Made by a program: the position numbers and the translations under genes. Source: Kiloniella litopenaei (GTDB lineage Bacteria; Pseudomonadota; Alphaproteobacteria; Kiloniellales; Kiloniellaceae). From it: a stretch of 64,000 nucleotides of DNA. Numbering within the stretch: the stretch's first letter is position 1; each line of letters starts with the position of its first letter. The DNA lies in contig NZ_LANI01000001.1 of assembly GCF_000982415.1 (NCBI RefSeq), forward strand, positions 1-64,000, read 5' to 3'. Shown piece after piece: positions 7,958 through 16,626 of this stretch. A model generated the notes under the pieces. It did not search any database. It was not told where the DNA came from and was given only the letters and a program-made list of their open reading frames with translations.

Positions 7958-9412
7958 CTATACGCCAGCAGGCATATTTTCAGCTTTGCGTTCTACTTTA
8001 CGCGGTGCGGTGATTTCTTTCCACTTGGAAAGTGCTTTATTGACAGCCGGATATGAATCCCGCGCAACAAACTCACCATGCCCAGGCTCTGCCTTAACAG
8101 TGCTTTCTTCGACAGAAACCTTGCCCCGCGTCAGTGTAAAGCGAGGCAATCCCGTAACTTCCTTGCCTTCAAACACATTGTATTCAATGACAGACTGCTG
8201 GCTCTTTGCCGTAATTGTTTTTGAACGGTTCGGATCCCAAACCACCAAATCAGCATCCGCACCAACCATGACGGCACCCTTTTTAGGATACATATTCAAA
8301 ATCTTGGCGATGTTTGTTGATGTTACAGCCACAAATTCATTCATGGTCAGACGTCCGGTACGAACGCCATGGGTCCACAGCATCGGCATCCGGTCTTCCA
8401 GCCCACCTGTACCGTTAGGAATTTTTGTAAAATCACCAATGCCAAAACGTTTTTGTTCAGCCGTAAAGGCACAGTGATCTGTCGCAACAACCTGAAGTGA
8501 ACCAGATTGCAGACCAGCCCAGAGGCTGTCCTGATGCTGTTTGTTGCGGAAAGGCGGGGACATTACCCGTTGCGCAGAATGATCCCAATCGGGGTGCGCA
8601 TATTCGCTATCATCCAAGGTCAGATGTTGAATAAGCGGTTCCCCAAAAACACGCATTCCCTTTTGACGTGCGCGGCGAATGGCTTCATGCGCCTGCTCAC
8701 AGGACGTATGGACAATATAAAGCGGTACACCCGCCATATCGGCAATCATGATGGCACGGTTAGCGGCTTCGCCCTCGACCTCTGGCGGTCTGGAGTAGGA
8801 ATGAGCTTCGGGGCCATTGTTTCCTTCGGCAAGTAATCGTTGTTGAAGGGTCGCAACGACGTCTCCGTTTTCCGCATGAACCAAGGGCATTGCCCCCAAA
8901 GCAGAACAACGCTGAAAAGATGCAAACATCTCATCATCATCAACCATCAAGGCCCCTTTATAGGCCATAAAGTGCTTGAAAGTATTGATCCCGCGGCCAA
9001 CAACCTCTTCCATTTCATTGAAGACCTGTTCACCCCACCATGTTACCGCCATGTGGTATGAATAGTCTGCACAGGCAGCACCTGATTTCTGTTGCCAGAT
9101 GGCCAGTGCTTCCATGAGGGACTGTCCCGGCGCAGGCAGACAGAAATCAACCACCATGGTTGTCCCCCCGGCCAAGCCAGCCCGCGTACCGCTTTCGAAA
9201 TTGTCTGCAGAATGCGTTCCCATGAAGGGCATTTCAAGATGAACGTGAGGGTCAATCCCACCTGGCATGATGTAACACCCCGTGGCATCCAGGGTTTCAT
9301 TGCCCGAGAGGTTTTGTCCGATTTCGGTGATTTTCCCACCTTCGACCAAAACATCTGCTTCGTAAGATAAATCTGCGGTAACAACAGTACCGCCTTTGAT
9401 AACTGTGCTCAT
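7958..9412 (-). CDS. hydA: Dihydropyrimidinase
   Basis: Cytoplasmic cyclic amidohydrolase of 484 residues that opens 5,6-dihydrouracil or dihydrothymine to N-carbamoyl-beta-amino acids (EC 3.5.2.2), the second step of reductive pyrimidine catabolism. Metal-binding H56 and H58 are in GGIDPHVHLEMP; the MAYKG motif contains the lysine (about K152) that is carboxylated to bridge the metals; further ligands are in VHAENGD, IVHTSC and the aspartate of ATDHCAF. Length fits the family. It begins 16 bases after the amidase gene that performs the next step, so the two are co-transcribed. Hydantoinase or phenylhydantoinase activity is possible, but the neighbouring PreTA and beta-ureidopropionase genes make dihydropyrimidinase by far the likeliest. 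Confidence 0.93.
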   Translation of the reverse strand: MSTVIKGGTVVTADLSYEADVLVEGGKITEIGQNLSGNETLDATGCYIMPGGIDPHVHLEMPFMGTHSADNFESGTRAGLAGGTTMVVDFCLPAPGQSLMEALAIWQQKSGAACADYSYHMAVTWWGEQVFNEMEEVVGRGINTFKHFMAYKGALMVDDDEMFASFQRCSALGAMPLVHAENGDVVATLQQRLLAEGNNGPEAHSYSRPPEVEGEAANRAIMIADMAGVPLYIVHTSCEQAHEAIRRARQKGMRVFGEPLIQHLTLDDSEYAHPDWDHSAQRVMSPPFRNKQHQDSLWAGLQSGSLQVVATDHCAFTAEQKRFGIGDFTKIPNGTGGLEDRMPMLWTHGVRTGRLTMNEFVAVTSTNIAKILNMYPKKGAVMVGADADLVVWDPNRSKTITAKSQQSVIEYNVFEGKEVTGLPRFTLTRGKVSVEESTVKAEPGHGEFVARDSYPAVNKALSKWKEITAPRKVERKAENMPAGV

Positions 9413-9427
9413 GATTTCACCCTTTCT

Positions 9428-10678
9428 TTATTCTACGATTTCAGCGGTTTCGACGACAGCATGGAATAAAACATCAGCCCCTGCACCTGCCCATTCAGGC
9501 GAAATTTCTTCGTCTTCATTATGGCTAAGCCCGTCAACACATGGACACATAACCATGGCCGTTGGTGCAACGCGATTGATCCAACAGGCATCATGTCCGG
9601 CACCGGACACAATATCACGGTGGGAATAGCCAAGGCGTACCGCAGCATTACGAACAGCAGAGACACAACCCTCGTCAAAGGTAACGGGGTCAAAGGCACC
9701 AGCCTGTTCAATTTCCATTGTCAGGCCGATTTCTTCAACAATCTCGCGCCCTTCAAATCGCAGAGCCTGTTCCATTGCAGTGATCACATCCTTGTTCGGA
9801 TGTCGGAAATCAATGGTAAAGACCGCTTTACCCGGGATGATATTACGTGAATTTGGATAGATATCCATATGTCCAACAGCCCCCACCGCATGCGGGGCAT
9901 ATCGCAAGGCAATATCGTTCACCAATTCGGTAATACGTGCCGCGCCCAGACCCGCATTTACACGCTTTGGCATCGGTGTTGAACCTGTATGGCTCTCCTT
10001 ACCCGTTAGCGTTACCTGTAACCAGTTCAAACCCTGACCATGGGTCACGACACCAATATCGACATTCTCGTCTTCAAGGATTGGTCCCTGCTCAATGTGG
10101 AGTTCAAACATTGCGTGGAGCTTTCTCTGCCCCACAGGTTCATCCCCGACAAAGCCAATGCGTTTTAGTTCATCGCCAAATTTCAACCCTTCGGCATCTT
10201 CGCGGTCATAAGCCCAGTCCTGGGTATGAACCCCGGCAAAAACGCCGGATGCCAACATCGCAGGGGCAAAACGCGTCCCCTCTTCGTTGGTCCAGTTCAC
10301 AACCTCAATCGCTCGCTTGGTCTTGATGCCCATATCATTCAGGGTACGAACAATCTCAAGTCCTGCAAGAACCCCGAGAACACCGTCATACTTTCCACCC
10401 GTCGGCTGTGTGTCCAGGTGAGAGCCGACCATCACAGGTAACAAACTCGGGTCCGTTCCTTCATGACGGGCAAACATATTCCCCATGCTGTCAATACCGA
10501 CGGTCATGCCTGCCTCTTCACACCAACGTCTAAACAGGTGGCGTCCCTCGGCATCTTCATCGGTTAGGGTCTGGCGATTATTTCCTCCGCGAACACCGGG
10601 ACCAATCTTTGCCATCTCCATCAATGAATCCCATAATCTGGGGGAATTGATATGCATATTATCGGCTGGTTTGCTCAT
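9428..10678 (-). CDS. Zn-dependent M20-family amidase: beta-ureidopropionase (N-carbamoyl-beta-alanine amidohydrolase) or allantoate amidohydrolase
   Basis: A 416-residue hydantoinase/carbamoylase-type peptidase-fold enzyme. The dinuclear metal site is intact: GSHLDTQPTGGKYDGVLG, the NEEG pair, FELHIEQGP and LSHNEDE. Placed directly upstream of dihydropyrimidinase, it most simply hydrolyses N-carbamoyl-beta-alanine to beta-alanine, CO2 and ammonia, ending the ring-opening branch. The same fold includes allantoate amidohydrolase, and that is the one purine step with no dedicated gene in this window; sequence alone does not separate the two, and a dual role is conceivable. GGGAG precedes the ATG. 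It starts about 50 bases after the mmsA terminator and so has its own promoter. Confidence 0.85.
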   Translation of the reverse strand: MSKPADNMHINSPRLWDSLMEMAKIGPGVRGGNNRQTLTDEDAEGRHLFRRWCEEAGMTVGIDSMGNMFARHEGTDPSLLPVMVGSHLDTQPTGGKYDGVLGVLAGLEIVRTLNDMGIKTKRAIEVVNWTNEEGTRFAPAMLASGVFAGVHTQDWAYDREDAEGLKFGDELKRIGFVGDEPVGQRKLHAMFELHIEQGPILEDENVDIGVVTHGQGLNWLQVTLTGKESHTGSTPMPKRVNAGLGAARITELVNDIALRYAPHAVGAVGHMDIYPNSRNIIPGKAVFTIDFRHPNKDVITAMEQALRFEGREIVEEIGLTMEIEQAGAFDPVTFDEGCVSAVRNAAVRLGYSHRDIVSGAGHDACWINRVAPTAMVMCPCVDGLSHNEDEEISPEWAGAGADVLFHAVVETAEIVE

Positions 10679-10726
10679 GATAAGCTCCCTGAAAAAATAT
10701 TTTCTTTTAATTCGTTGTCTCTATTG

Positions 10727-10771
10727 AAAAAGGCACCGGAACCAAGCTGTTCGCCGTTCCCGATGCCTTTT
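10727..10771 (-). terminator. Terminator after mmsA
   Basis: Inverted repeat AAAAGGCAYCGGGAAC-type (10727-10742 with 10756-10771) immediately past the mmsA stop codon, followed on the minus strand by TTTTTC. One mismatch-type G-U pair and one bulged base. Confidence 0.75.
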
Positions 10772-10774
10772 ATC

Positions 10775-12271
10775 TTAATCCATATTCGGGAAGGTAAAGA
10801 CCGCGCCTTCCTTGATGCCTGCGGGCCAACGCGTCGTCACCGTTTTCAACCTGGTATAGAAACGTACACCTTCGGGGCCATAGATTGAATGATCCCCAAA
10901 AAGAGACCGCTTCCATCCACCAAAGGAATGATAGGCAACCGGCACAGGAATTGGCACATTCACACCAACCATGCCGACCTCGATATCATCGGCAAATGAC
11001 CGGGCCGCATCCCCGTCACGAGTGAAGATTGCCGTGCCATTTCCATATTCATGTTTGTTAATTAAATCAACAGCATGATCGTAATCTTTGGCGCGGAGGA
11101 CGGATAGAACCGGGCCGAAAATTTCTTCTTTGTAGATCGTCATATCATCGGTGACACGGTCAAAAAGTGTCCCGCCGACAAAGTACCCCTCTTCATAACC
11201 CTGTAGCTTGAAATCACGCCCATCAACGACAAGATCAGCCCCCTGTGCTACGCCTTGATCAATATAGCCAAGAACCTTTTCCTGATGCGCTTTGGTAATG
11301 ACTGGCCCCATATCCGCATCGGCATCTGTACTTGGGCCAATGCGCATGCTTTCAACCCGGGGCTTGAGAATTTCAACCAGCTTGTCAGCCGTCTCGTCAC
11401 CAACAGGAACAGCAACCGAAATCGCCATACAGCGTTCCCCTGCAGAACCGTATCCGGCCCCCATCAAAGCATCAGCGGCTTTATCCATATCCGCATCCGG
11501 CATAATGATCATATGGTTTTTGGCACCACCAAGGGCCTGAACACGTTTGCCTTTTGCTGTTCCACGAGAATAAACATATTCCGCAATCGGTGTTGACCCG
11601 ACAAAAGATATTGCCTTCACATCCGGATGATCCAAAAGCGTATCAACGGCTTCTTTATCACCATGAACAACGTTCAACACACCATCGGGGAAACCTGCTT
11701 TTTTAAAGAGATCCCATACCAGCATCGGGGCAGACGGGTCACGCTCTGACGGTTTGAGAACAAAGGTATTCCCCGCAGCAATTGCGATTGGATACATCCA
11801 AAGCGGCACCATCGCAGGGAAATTAAAAGGCGTAATACCAGCAACAACCCCCAAAGGTTGTCGATCTGAATAGCTATCCACCTGAGGGCCAACATTACGG
11901 CTGAACTCGCCTTTTAGAAGCTGTGGAATACCACAAGCAAATTCAACAACCTCGATACCACGCGCCACTTCACCCAAGGCATCATCATGCGTTTTGCCGT
12001 GTTCACGGCTAATCTCGCGCGCGATGTCATCCGCATGCGCATCCAGTAATTCCTTGAAACGGAACATATAACGAGCACGTTTTAGCGGCGGCGTTGCGCC
12101 CCACTCTTTTGCAACGGCTTTGGCAGAAGCAACCGCCTGGTTGACTTCATCAACCGTCGAAAGAGGAAGCTCTGCAATTTGTTCGCCCGTCGCCGGGTTA
12201 AAAACCTGAGAACTTCGCGTACTGGAAGAAAGGCGTCTTTCGCCCGCAATGGCATTACTGATCCGTTCCAT
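10775..12271 (-). CDS. mmsA: CoA-acylating (methyl)malonate-semialdehyde dehydrogenase
   Basis: NAD-dependent aldehyde dehydrogenase of 498 residues converting malonic semialdehyde to acetyl-CoA and CO2 (or methylmalonate semialdehyde to propionyl-CoA). In a uracil/thymine pathway these semialdehydes come from beta-alanine and beta-aminoisobutyrate after transamination. Seen: the Rossmann segment [12 protein letters not shown], and the catalytic cysteine (about C281) in [11 protein letters not shown]; the motif just before it lacks the general-base glutamate of classical ALDHs, as in MmsA. The longest frame begins with TTG at 12295, but ATG at 12271 with GGTGG in front gives the family's normal length, so I use that. 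No beta-alanine aminotransferase is nearby. The 5' region is rich in inverted repeats and ends in RutR-like operators, which suggests pyrimidine-responsive control. Confidence 0.92.
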   Translation of the reverse strand: MERISNAIAGERRLSSSTRSSQVFNPATGEQIAELPLSTVDEVNQAVASAKAVAKEWGATPPLKRARYMFRFKELLDAHADDIAREISREHGKTHDDALGEVARGIEVVEFACGIPQLLKGEFSRNVGPQVDSYSDRQPLGVVAGITPFNFPAMVPLWMYPIAIAAGNTFVLKPSERDPSAPMLVWDLFKKAGFPDGVLNVVHGDKEAVDTLLDHPDVKAISFVGSTPIAEYVYSRGTAKGKRVQALGGAKNHMIIMPDADMDKAADALMGAGYGSAGERCMAISVAVPVGDETADKLVEILKPRVESMRIGPSTDADADMGPVITKAHQEKVLGYIDQGVAQGADLVVDGRDFKLQGYEEGYFVGGTLFDRVTDDMTIYKEEIFGPVLSVLRAKDYDHAVDLINKHEYGNGTAIFTRDGDAARSFADDIEVGMVGVNVPIPVPVAYHSFGGWKRSLFGDHSIYGPEGVRFYTRLKTVTTRWPAGIKEGAVFTFPNMD

Positions 12272-12421
12272 TTTCACCACCCATAAATTAATCAAGCGCT
12301 AAAACGCTTTTACATTTCAATTTATCGCATCCTGTTTGCACATACATTTCGCAAACAGAAAGCAACCTATGACGAATGGCCGTAGGACAACGGGGGTGAA
12401 GGAAAAGATAATGTTTTACGC

Positions 12422-12443
12422 CAACAACAGATATCTGTTGTTG
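12422..12443. repeat. Perfect 22-bp palindrome in the mmsA promoter region
   Basis: The arm CAACAACAGAT is followed with no spacer by its exact reverse complement. The CAACA/TGTTG word recurs in a wider inverted repeat at 12467-12512. It is too long to be chance in this context and could be an operator or form a cruciform or mRNA hairpin. Confidence 0.7.
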
Positions 12444-12721
12444 CGTCATAAAAAGGTAAGCAGCCAAAACAACATAAATCGTTACTCTATACTTTCACGG
12501 TTTTTGTTGTTTAGATTTAAAAGATAACTCAACGAACAAGATATCTTTGGCATGAAGTTCGATCAGATCAGTTGTTGCCACCTATTTTACGCATGTACCT
12601 ATACTCCCTGTACTACCGGTGTCTTAAGTCCCCGGCCTTGTTTTTATTTTGGCAGTTGTTTAACCTGCCTTGATAATTATTTACTTTATGGTCAATATTT
12701 AAGATCATTTTCTTAAATTCC

Positions 12722-12735
12722 TGACCATTTGGTCA
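12722..12735. promoter_or_regulatory. RutR-like operator 1
   Basis: The palindrome TGACCA-TT-TGGTCA matches the established E. coli RutR consensus TTGACCANNTGGTCAA in its core. It lies 85 bases before the first TetR gene, which is itself RutR-like, so autoregulation and control by uracil or thymine are expected. Confidence 0.8.
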
Positions 12736-12754
12736 AATTAACGCTACTAAATCC

Positions 12755-12768
12755 TGACCATCTGGTCA
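12755..12768. promoter_or_regulatory. RutR-like operator 2
   Basis: The second palindrome TGACCA-TC-TGGTCA is exactly 33 bases (about three helical turns) from operator 1, centre to centre, so two regulator dimers would sit on the same face of the helix. Confidence 0.8.
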
Positions 12769-12819
12769 ACACTAAAAACACATGCCGGATCCCGCCGGGA
12801 CAACACGGCAGGAAACAAA

Positions 12820-13461
12820 ATGATAAAAACGGAAAGAGCAATAAAATCAAACTCTAAGGCAAAGGTTCGGCAAGAAAAAGAAAAGATAATTCTCAAGGCT
12901 GCCGAGAGTGTTTTTGCCGAGTATGGTTTTCAAGGAGCAACCACCAGTATGATTGCTGAAAGGGCAAAAATCCCCAAAGCTAATCTGCACTACTACTTTC
13001 CTACCAAACAAGCCCTTTATCGCCAGGTTGTTGACAACATTTTTAACATATGGCTACAGGCTGCTGATTCATTTGATGACTGTGACGACCCTGTCGAAGC
13101 TCTGACCCGATATATTGAAAAGAAAATGGATATATCTCGTGAAAATCCCATGGGGTCAAAAGTCTGGGCTAATGAAATTATTCGTCGCGCCCCCGTTATT
13201 CAGGACTATCTGGAAACAACGTTAAAGGATTGGACAGAATCAAGAGTGTCAATCATTCAACGATGGATAGATCAGGGGCGAATTAACCCTGTTGACCCTC
13301 AATATTTGCTCTACATGATCTGGTCAACAACACAACACTATGCCGATTTCAATCACCAGATCGAAACCTTGAACGGTGGTAAGCCCCTAAGTGATAAGCA
13401 GTATCAAACAGCAAAAGACAATGCTATAGAGATTGTTCTCAAGGGTATCGGAGCCCGATAG
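12820..13461 (+). CDS. TetR-family regulator, RutR-like (copy 1)
   Basis: A 213-residue repressor with the TetR helix-turn-helix at about residues 22-68 (VFAEYGFQGATTSMIAERAKIPKANLHYYFPTK, described here by its ends) and the TetR_C_6 type ligand domain used by RutR, including the WSTTQHYADF stretch near the C-terminus. RutR proteins bind uracil or thymine and release pyrimidine-catabolism promoters. The two palindromes upstream fit the RutR consensus. AGGAAAC eight bases before the ATG fixes the start. The next gene is a paralogue 27 bases downstream, clearly a tandem duplication. Confidence 0.88.
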   Translation: MIKTERAIKSNSKAKVRQEKEKIILKAAESVFAEYGFQGATTSMIAERAKIPKANLHYYFPTKQALYRQVVDNIFNIWLQAADSFDDCDDPVEALTRYIEKKMDISRENPMGSKVWANEIIRRAPVIQDYLETTLKDWTESRVSIIQRWIDQGRINPVDPQYLLYMIWSTTQHYADFNHQIETLNGGKPLSDKQYQTAKDNAIEIVLKGIGAR

Positions 13462-13488
13462 GTCAATCCTTTAAGAGGAAAAAAATTA

Positions 13489-14130
13489 GTGGTCATGAAC
13501 CCAAGAGCCGGTCAAACAAAAAAACGTACACGCATACAGGCAAAAAACGAGGCAAAAATACTGGAAGCAGCCCTTGATATTTTTGCCACTTTTGGTTTCC
13601 GTGGCACAACCATTGACCAGATTGCGCAGAAGGCAGAAATGTCAAAGCCGAACCTGTTATATTATTTCCGGCGCAAAGAAGATATTTATATCTCGGTACT
13701 TGAACGAACTCTGGATGAATGGTTAACCCCACTAACAGAACTTGACCCGGACGGCGACCCCATCGAAGAAATTGGTAAATACACCAGCCTGAAACTAAAG
13801 ATGTCCCAAAACGACCCAACCGCGTCACGCCTGTTTGCCAATGAAATCCTTCATGGCGCACCGATGATTGAGCACGTTCTAAAGGGATCACTCAAGGATC
13901 TGGTTGATGAAAAAGCAGGTGTCATTCACCACTGGGTAAAGACTGGAAAATTGGCCAAGGTTGACCCTTATCACCTTATTTTCATGATATGGGCTACAAC
14001 ACAGCACTATGCAGATTTCAAAATTCAGATGCGCGCCATATTAGGTGATGCGGTCGATCAACCGGATTACTATGAAAAGGCGGGACAGACCATCAGCACA
14101 GTCTTTTTTGAAGGCATCAAACCAAGGTAA
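13489..14130 (+). CDS. TetR-family regulator, RutR-like (copy 2)
   Basis: Also 213 residues, alignable end to end with copy 1 (shared LDIFATFGFRGTT, KPNLLYYF, WATTQHYADF patterns) but clearly diverged, including in the recognition helix (MSKPNLLYYF against IPKANLHYYF). Start is GTG at 13489, supported by AGAGGAA 10 bases upstream; an ATG two codons later is too far from that site. The pair probably divides labour, for example one sensing uracil and the other thymine or a catabolite, or forms heterodimers; this is inference. A short stem AGACC/GGTCT right after the stop may end the transcript. Confidence 0.87.
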   Translation: MVMNPRAGQTKKRTRIQAKNEAKILEAALDIFATFGFRGTTIDQIAQKAEMSKPNLLYYFRRKEDIYISVLERTLDEWLTPLTELDPDGDPIEEIGKYTSLKLKMSQNDPTASRLFANEILHGAPMIEHVLKGSLKDLVDEKAGVIHHWVKTGKLAKVDPYHLIFMIWATTQHYADFKIQMRAILGDAVDQPDYYEKAGQTISTVFFEGIKPR

Positions 14131-14153
14131 GACCTTTTAGGTCTGTCCACTTA

Positions 14154-15155
14154 TCAATCATTCCGAGATTGATCCGCACTTCTTTGCAAGAAAATCATAG
14201 CTGAGGCCGTAATGATCACACCGATAATCAGTTTCATATCGGGTACAGAACCAGAAATGATACTTTGAATAACAAGGACAATCGCAGGGGTCAGAAAAGT
14301 ATAGGCCATCACCTTTGCTGCGGGCAGTCGAAAGCTTGCAAACTTCAGCAGATAAAAAGTCAAAGCTGTATTGCACAGGGCAAGATATACAATCGCAGCA
14401 TAAATTGACCAATCAAGCTGTCCCCACGGACTTGTTCGAATATCATCAAACCCATAGATACCCAGCAAAATCATACCAGCGACAAGGGTCCAGAACGTTA
14501 GAACCAACAGGTTTTCACCACCATGGTATTTGCGGACAAACGGCGAATAGGCACTGTAACTAAAACAACCAACCAAGAATATCAGCTCTCCCTTACCAAG
14601 GGAAAAGTTGAGTAAATTTTCTATACTGCCGCCAAAAACAATCCAGATTGCCCCAAGAGCCGCGATAATAAGGCCAACCCACAAACGAAGAGTTGCTCGC
14701 TGTCCTAACAAAAAGAAGGCAATAACAGCTGTCATCATTGGAATAAGGGTAAAGACGGCCCCCAAGTTAACCGCACTGCCCCAACGAAGGCCTTCGAACA
14801 TTGTGATAAAAAAGACGACGAGCAAAAAGCCAAGCCAGAAATATTTAAGAAGCAAAAGGGGGCCAGGCCCCGATCCCTGCCACGGCCATTGTTTTTTTAC
14901 CAACAACAGCAGCCCAAACGCGCCAGAGGCAATAACAAAGCGGAGGAATGTCAAAGCACTGGGGTCAAGTGCATGCGTTATCGCTGAACCAACAGGAAAA
15001 GACGTACTCACAAAAAAGATGAACAGCAACATGGCACCATGCGCTGTTCGATTATTTGATGTCTGATTATCAGAGTTTGGGGATAGCGTTGACGCTTCCG
15101 GATTAGATCTGACTGACACGCTATCTTCCTTTAATGGCTCGATAATTCTTTTCAA
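14154..15155 (-). CDS. EamA/DMT-superfamily transporter
   Basis: An inner-membrane permease of 333 residues with about ten membrane helices in two EamA repeats, after a polar N-terminal tail of some 40 residues. It lies 68 bases after preA on the same strand, at the end of the preT-preA unit, so it may move a pyrimidine, dihydropyrimidine or beta-alanine; family members range from amino-acid exporters to nucleoside importers, so substrate and direction cannot be read from sequence. The true start may be internal, since the first 40 residues look non-membrane and no strong ribosome site is visible. Confidence 0.8.
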   Translation of the reverse strand: MKRIIEPLKEDSVSVRSNPEASTLSPNSDNQTSNNRTAHGAMLLFIFFVSTSFPVGSAITHALDPSALTFLRFVIASGAFGLLLLVKKQWPWQGSGPGPLLLLKYFWLGFLLVVFFITMFEGLRWGSAVNLGAVFTLIPMMTAVIAFFLLGQRATLRLWVGLIIAALGAIWIVFGGSIENLLNFSLGKGELIFLVGCFSYSAYSPFVRKYHGGENLLVLTFWTLVAGMILLGIYGFDDIRTSPWGQLDWSIYAAIVYLALCNTALTFYLLKFASFRLPAAKVMAYTFLTPAIVLVIQSIISGSVPDMKLIIGVIITASAMIFLQRSADQSRND

Positions 15156-15223
15156 GCCCGAAAAAAATCAGGCCGCGAAAGATAACGCGTCAGATAAAAA
15201 TTACCAGATCAATATTAACACCC

Positions 15224-16531
15224 CTATTCTGCAGCTTTCGCAGCAGAAGGATTATTTGGATGCGTTGTCCAGTTTGCATAATCATGATCGATAGGCTTGT
15301 TTGTCCGCGGATCACTGCCTTCGGTCATCTGCTCCATGGTAATACAGTTTTCCACGGGACAAACACTGACACAGAGGTTACAGCCAACGCATTCCTCGTC
15401 AATCACCTCAAACTTACGAACGCCATCAACCATTGAGGTAATCGCCTGATGTGACGTATCTTCGCAAGCAATATGACAACGACCACACTTGATACAGGCA
15501 TCCTGATCAATTTTCGCCTTGGCAATGTAGTTCAGGTTCAAATACTGCCAATCGGTTACGTTCGGTACAGCACGACCCACAAAATCATCCAGTTTGTCAT
15601 AGCCCTGCTCGTCCATCCAGTTGGACAGTCCCGCATTCAGTTCTTCAATGATTTTAAAGCCATAGGTCATTGCAGCCGTACAGACCTGCACAGAACCGGA
15701 CCCCAGCGCCATAAACTCGGCGGCATCTTTCCAGGTTGTGATCCCGCCAATACCGGAAATCGGCAAACCATGGGTTTCCGGGTCACGGGCAATTTCAGCA
15801 ACCATATTCAGCGCAATAGGCTTCACGGCCGGACCACAATACCCACCGTGTGTTCCCTTGCCATCAACCGTTGGGTTTGGTGCCATTAAATCCAGATCAA
15901 CAGACACAATAGAATTAATCGTGTTAATCAGGGAAACCGCATCTGCACCACCGCGGTGCGCCGCCCGTGCAGACTGACGCACATCGGAAATGTTTGGTGT
16001 CAACTTTACGATCACAGGCATATCAGTATGGGTTTTGCACCAACGGGTGACCATCTCGACATATTCAGGCACCTGGCCAACAGCCGCACCCATGCCACGT
16101 TCAGACATACCGTGTGGGCAACCGAAGTTCAGCTCGACCCCGTCACAACCTGTGTCTTCGACACGTTTGAGGATATCAATCCAGTTTTGCTCTTCGCAAG
16201 GAACCATCAGGGAAACAATCAAGGCACGATCCGGCCAGTTCTTTTTTACCCGCGTGATTTCTTCCAGATTGATTTCAAGTGAACGATCTGTAATCAGCTC
16301 TATATTATTAAGCCCCAACAAACGGCGGTCCGGGCCATGGATTGCCCCGTAACGCGGGCCATTTACATTAACAACATGCGGGTTTTCACCCAATGTCTTC
16401 CAGACCACGCCGCCCCAGCCAGCTTCGAAGGCACGCACAACGTTATATTCTTTATCTGTTGGTGGTGCAGACGCCAACCAATAGGGGTTCGGGGATTTAA
16501 TACCGAGGAAATTGCAACTAATATCAGCCAT
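15224..16531 (-). CDS. preA: NAD-dependent dihydropyrimidine dehydrogenase, catalytic subunit PreA
   Basis: A 435-residue FMN/iron-sulfur subunit reducing uracil or thymine to the 5,6-dihydro form (EC 1.3.1.1). Residues 1 to about 310 are a dihydroorotate-dehydrogenase-like FMN barrel (ELNFGCPHG, VKLTPN, the GGI phosphate loop in ISGIGGI). The C-terminus has two [4Fe-4S] ferredoxin motifs: CIKCGRCHIAC near 350 and CVGCNLCVSVCP near 385, which pass electrons from PreT. Length exceeds E. coli PreA slightly through the C-terminal tail. It follows preT after 95 bases containing a hairpin. AAGGA precedes the ATG. Here the enzyme works in the catabolic direction, feeding HydA. Confidence 0.94.
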   Translation of the reverse strand: MADISCNFLGIKSPNPYWLASAPPTDKEYNVVRAFEAGWGGVVWKTLGENPHVVNVNGPRYGAIHGPDRRLLGLNNIELITDRSLEINLEEITRVKKNWPDRALIVSLMVPCEEQNWIDILKRVEDTGCDGVELNFGCPHGMSERGMGAAVGQVPEYVEMVTRWCKTHTDMPVIVKLTPNISDVRQSARAAHRGGADAVSLINTINSIVSVDLDLMAPNPTVDGKGTHGGYCGPAVKPIALNMVAEIARDPETHGLPISGIGGITTWKDAAEFMALGSGSVQVCTAAMTYGFKIIEELNAGLSNWMDEQGYDKLDDFVGRAVPNVTDWQYLNLNYIAKAKIDQDACIKCGRCHIACEDTSHQAITSMVDGVRKFEVIDEECVGCNLCVSVCPVENCITMEQMTEGSDPRTNKPIDHDYANWTTHPNNPSAAKAAE

Positions 16532-16566
16532 AATCGTATTCCTTAAATAAGGAGTGTCGTAAGAGC

Positions 16567-16596
16567 GGGAATATTCTGAAAATTAATAATATTCCC
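16567..16596 (-). repeat. Hairpin between preT and preA
   Basis: A perfect 9-bp inverted repeat GGGAATATT / AATATTCCC with a 12-base loop lies in the 95-base space between the two subunit genes. No T-run follows, so I read it as an intercistronic mRNA hairpin rather than a terminator. Confidence 0.5.
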
Positions 16597-16626
16597 AAAG
16601 TGATAAGCAGTAGCCAGCGACTGTTT

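Larger units (their letters stand above)
12272..12819. promoter_or_regulatory. Divergent regulatory region between mmsA and the tandem TetR genes
   Basis: This 548-base gap contains no supportable gene. It holds, from left to right: AAGCG-N6-CGCTT (12294-12309), CTGTTTGC-N11-GCAAACAG (12332-12358), a perfect 22-bp palindrome (12422-12443), AAACAACA-N30-TGTTGTTT (12467-12512), and two RutR-like palindromes (12722-12735, 12755-12768) with a half-site TGGTCAA at 12689-12695. This density of symmetric sites marks it as the control region of the pyrimidine genes on both sides. Confidence 0.75.

Noticed and set aside
12336-12527. 63-codon open frame in the mmsA-TetR gap
   Set aside because: It reads through the 22-bp palindrome and other repeats, has no ribosome site, and its product is of random composition.
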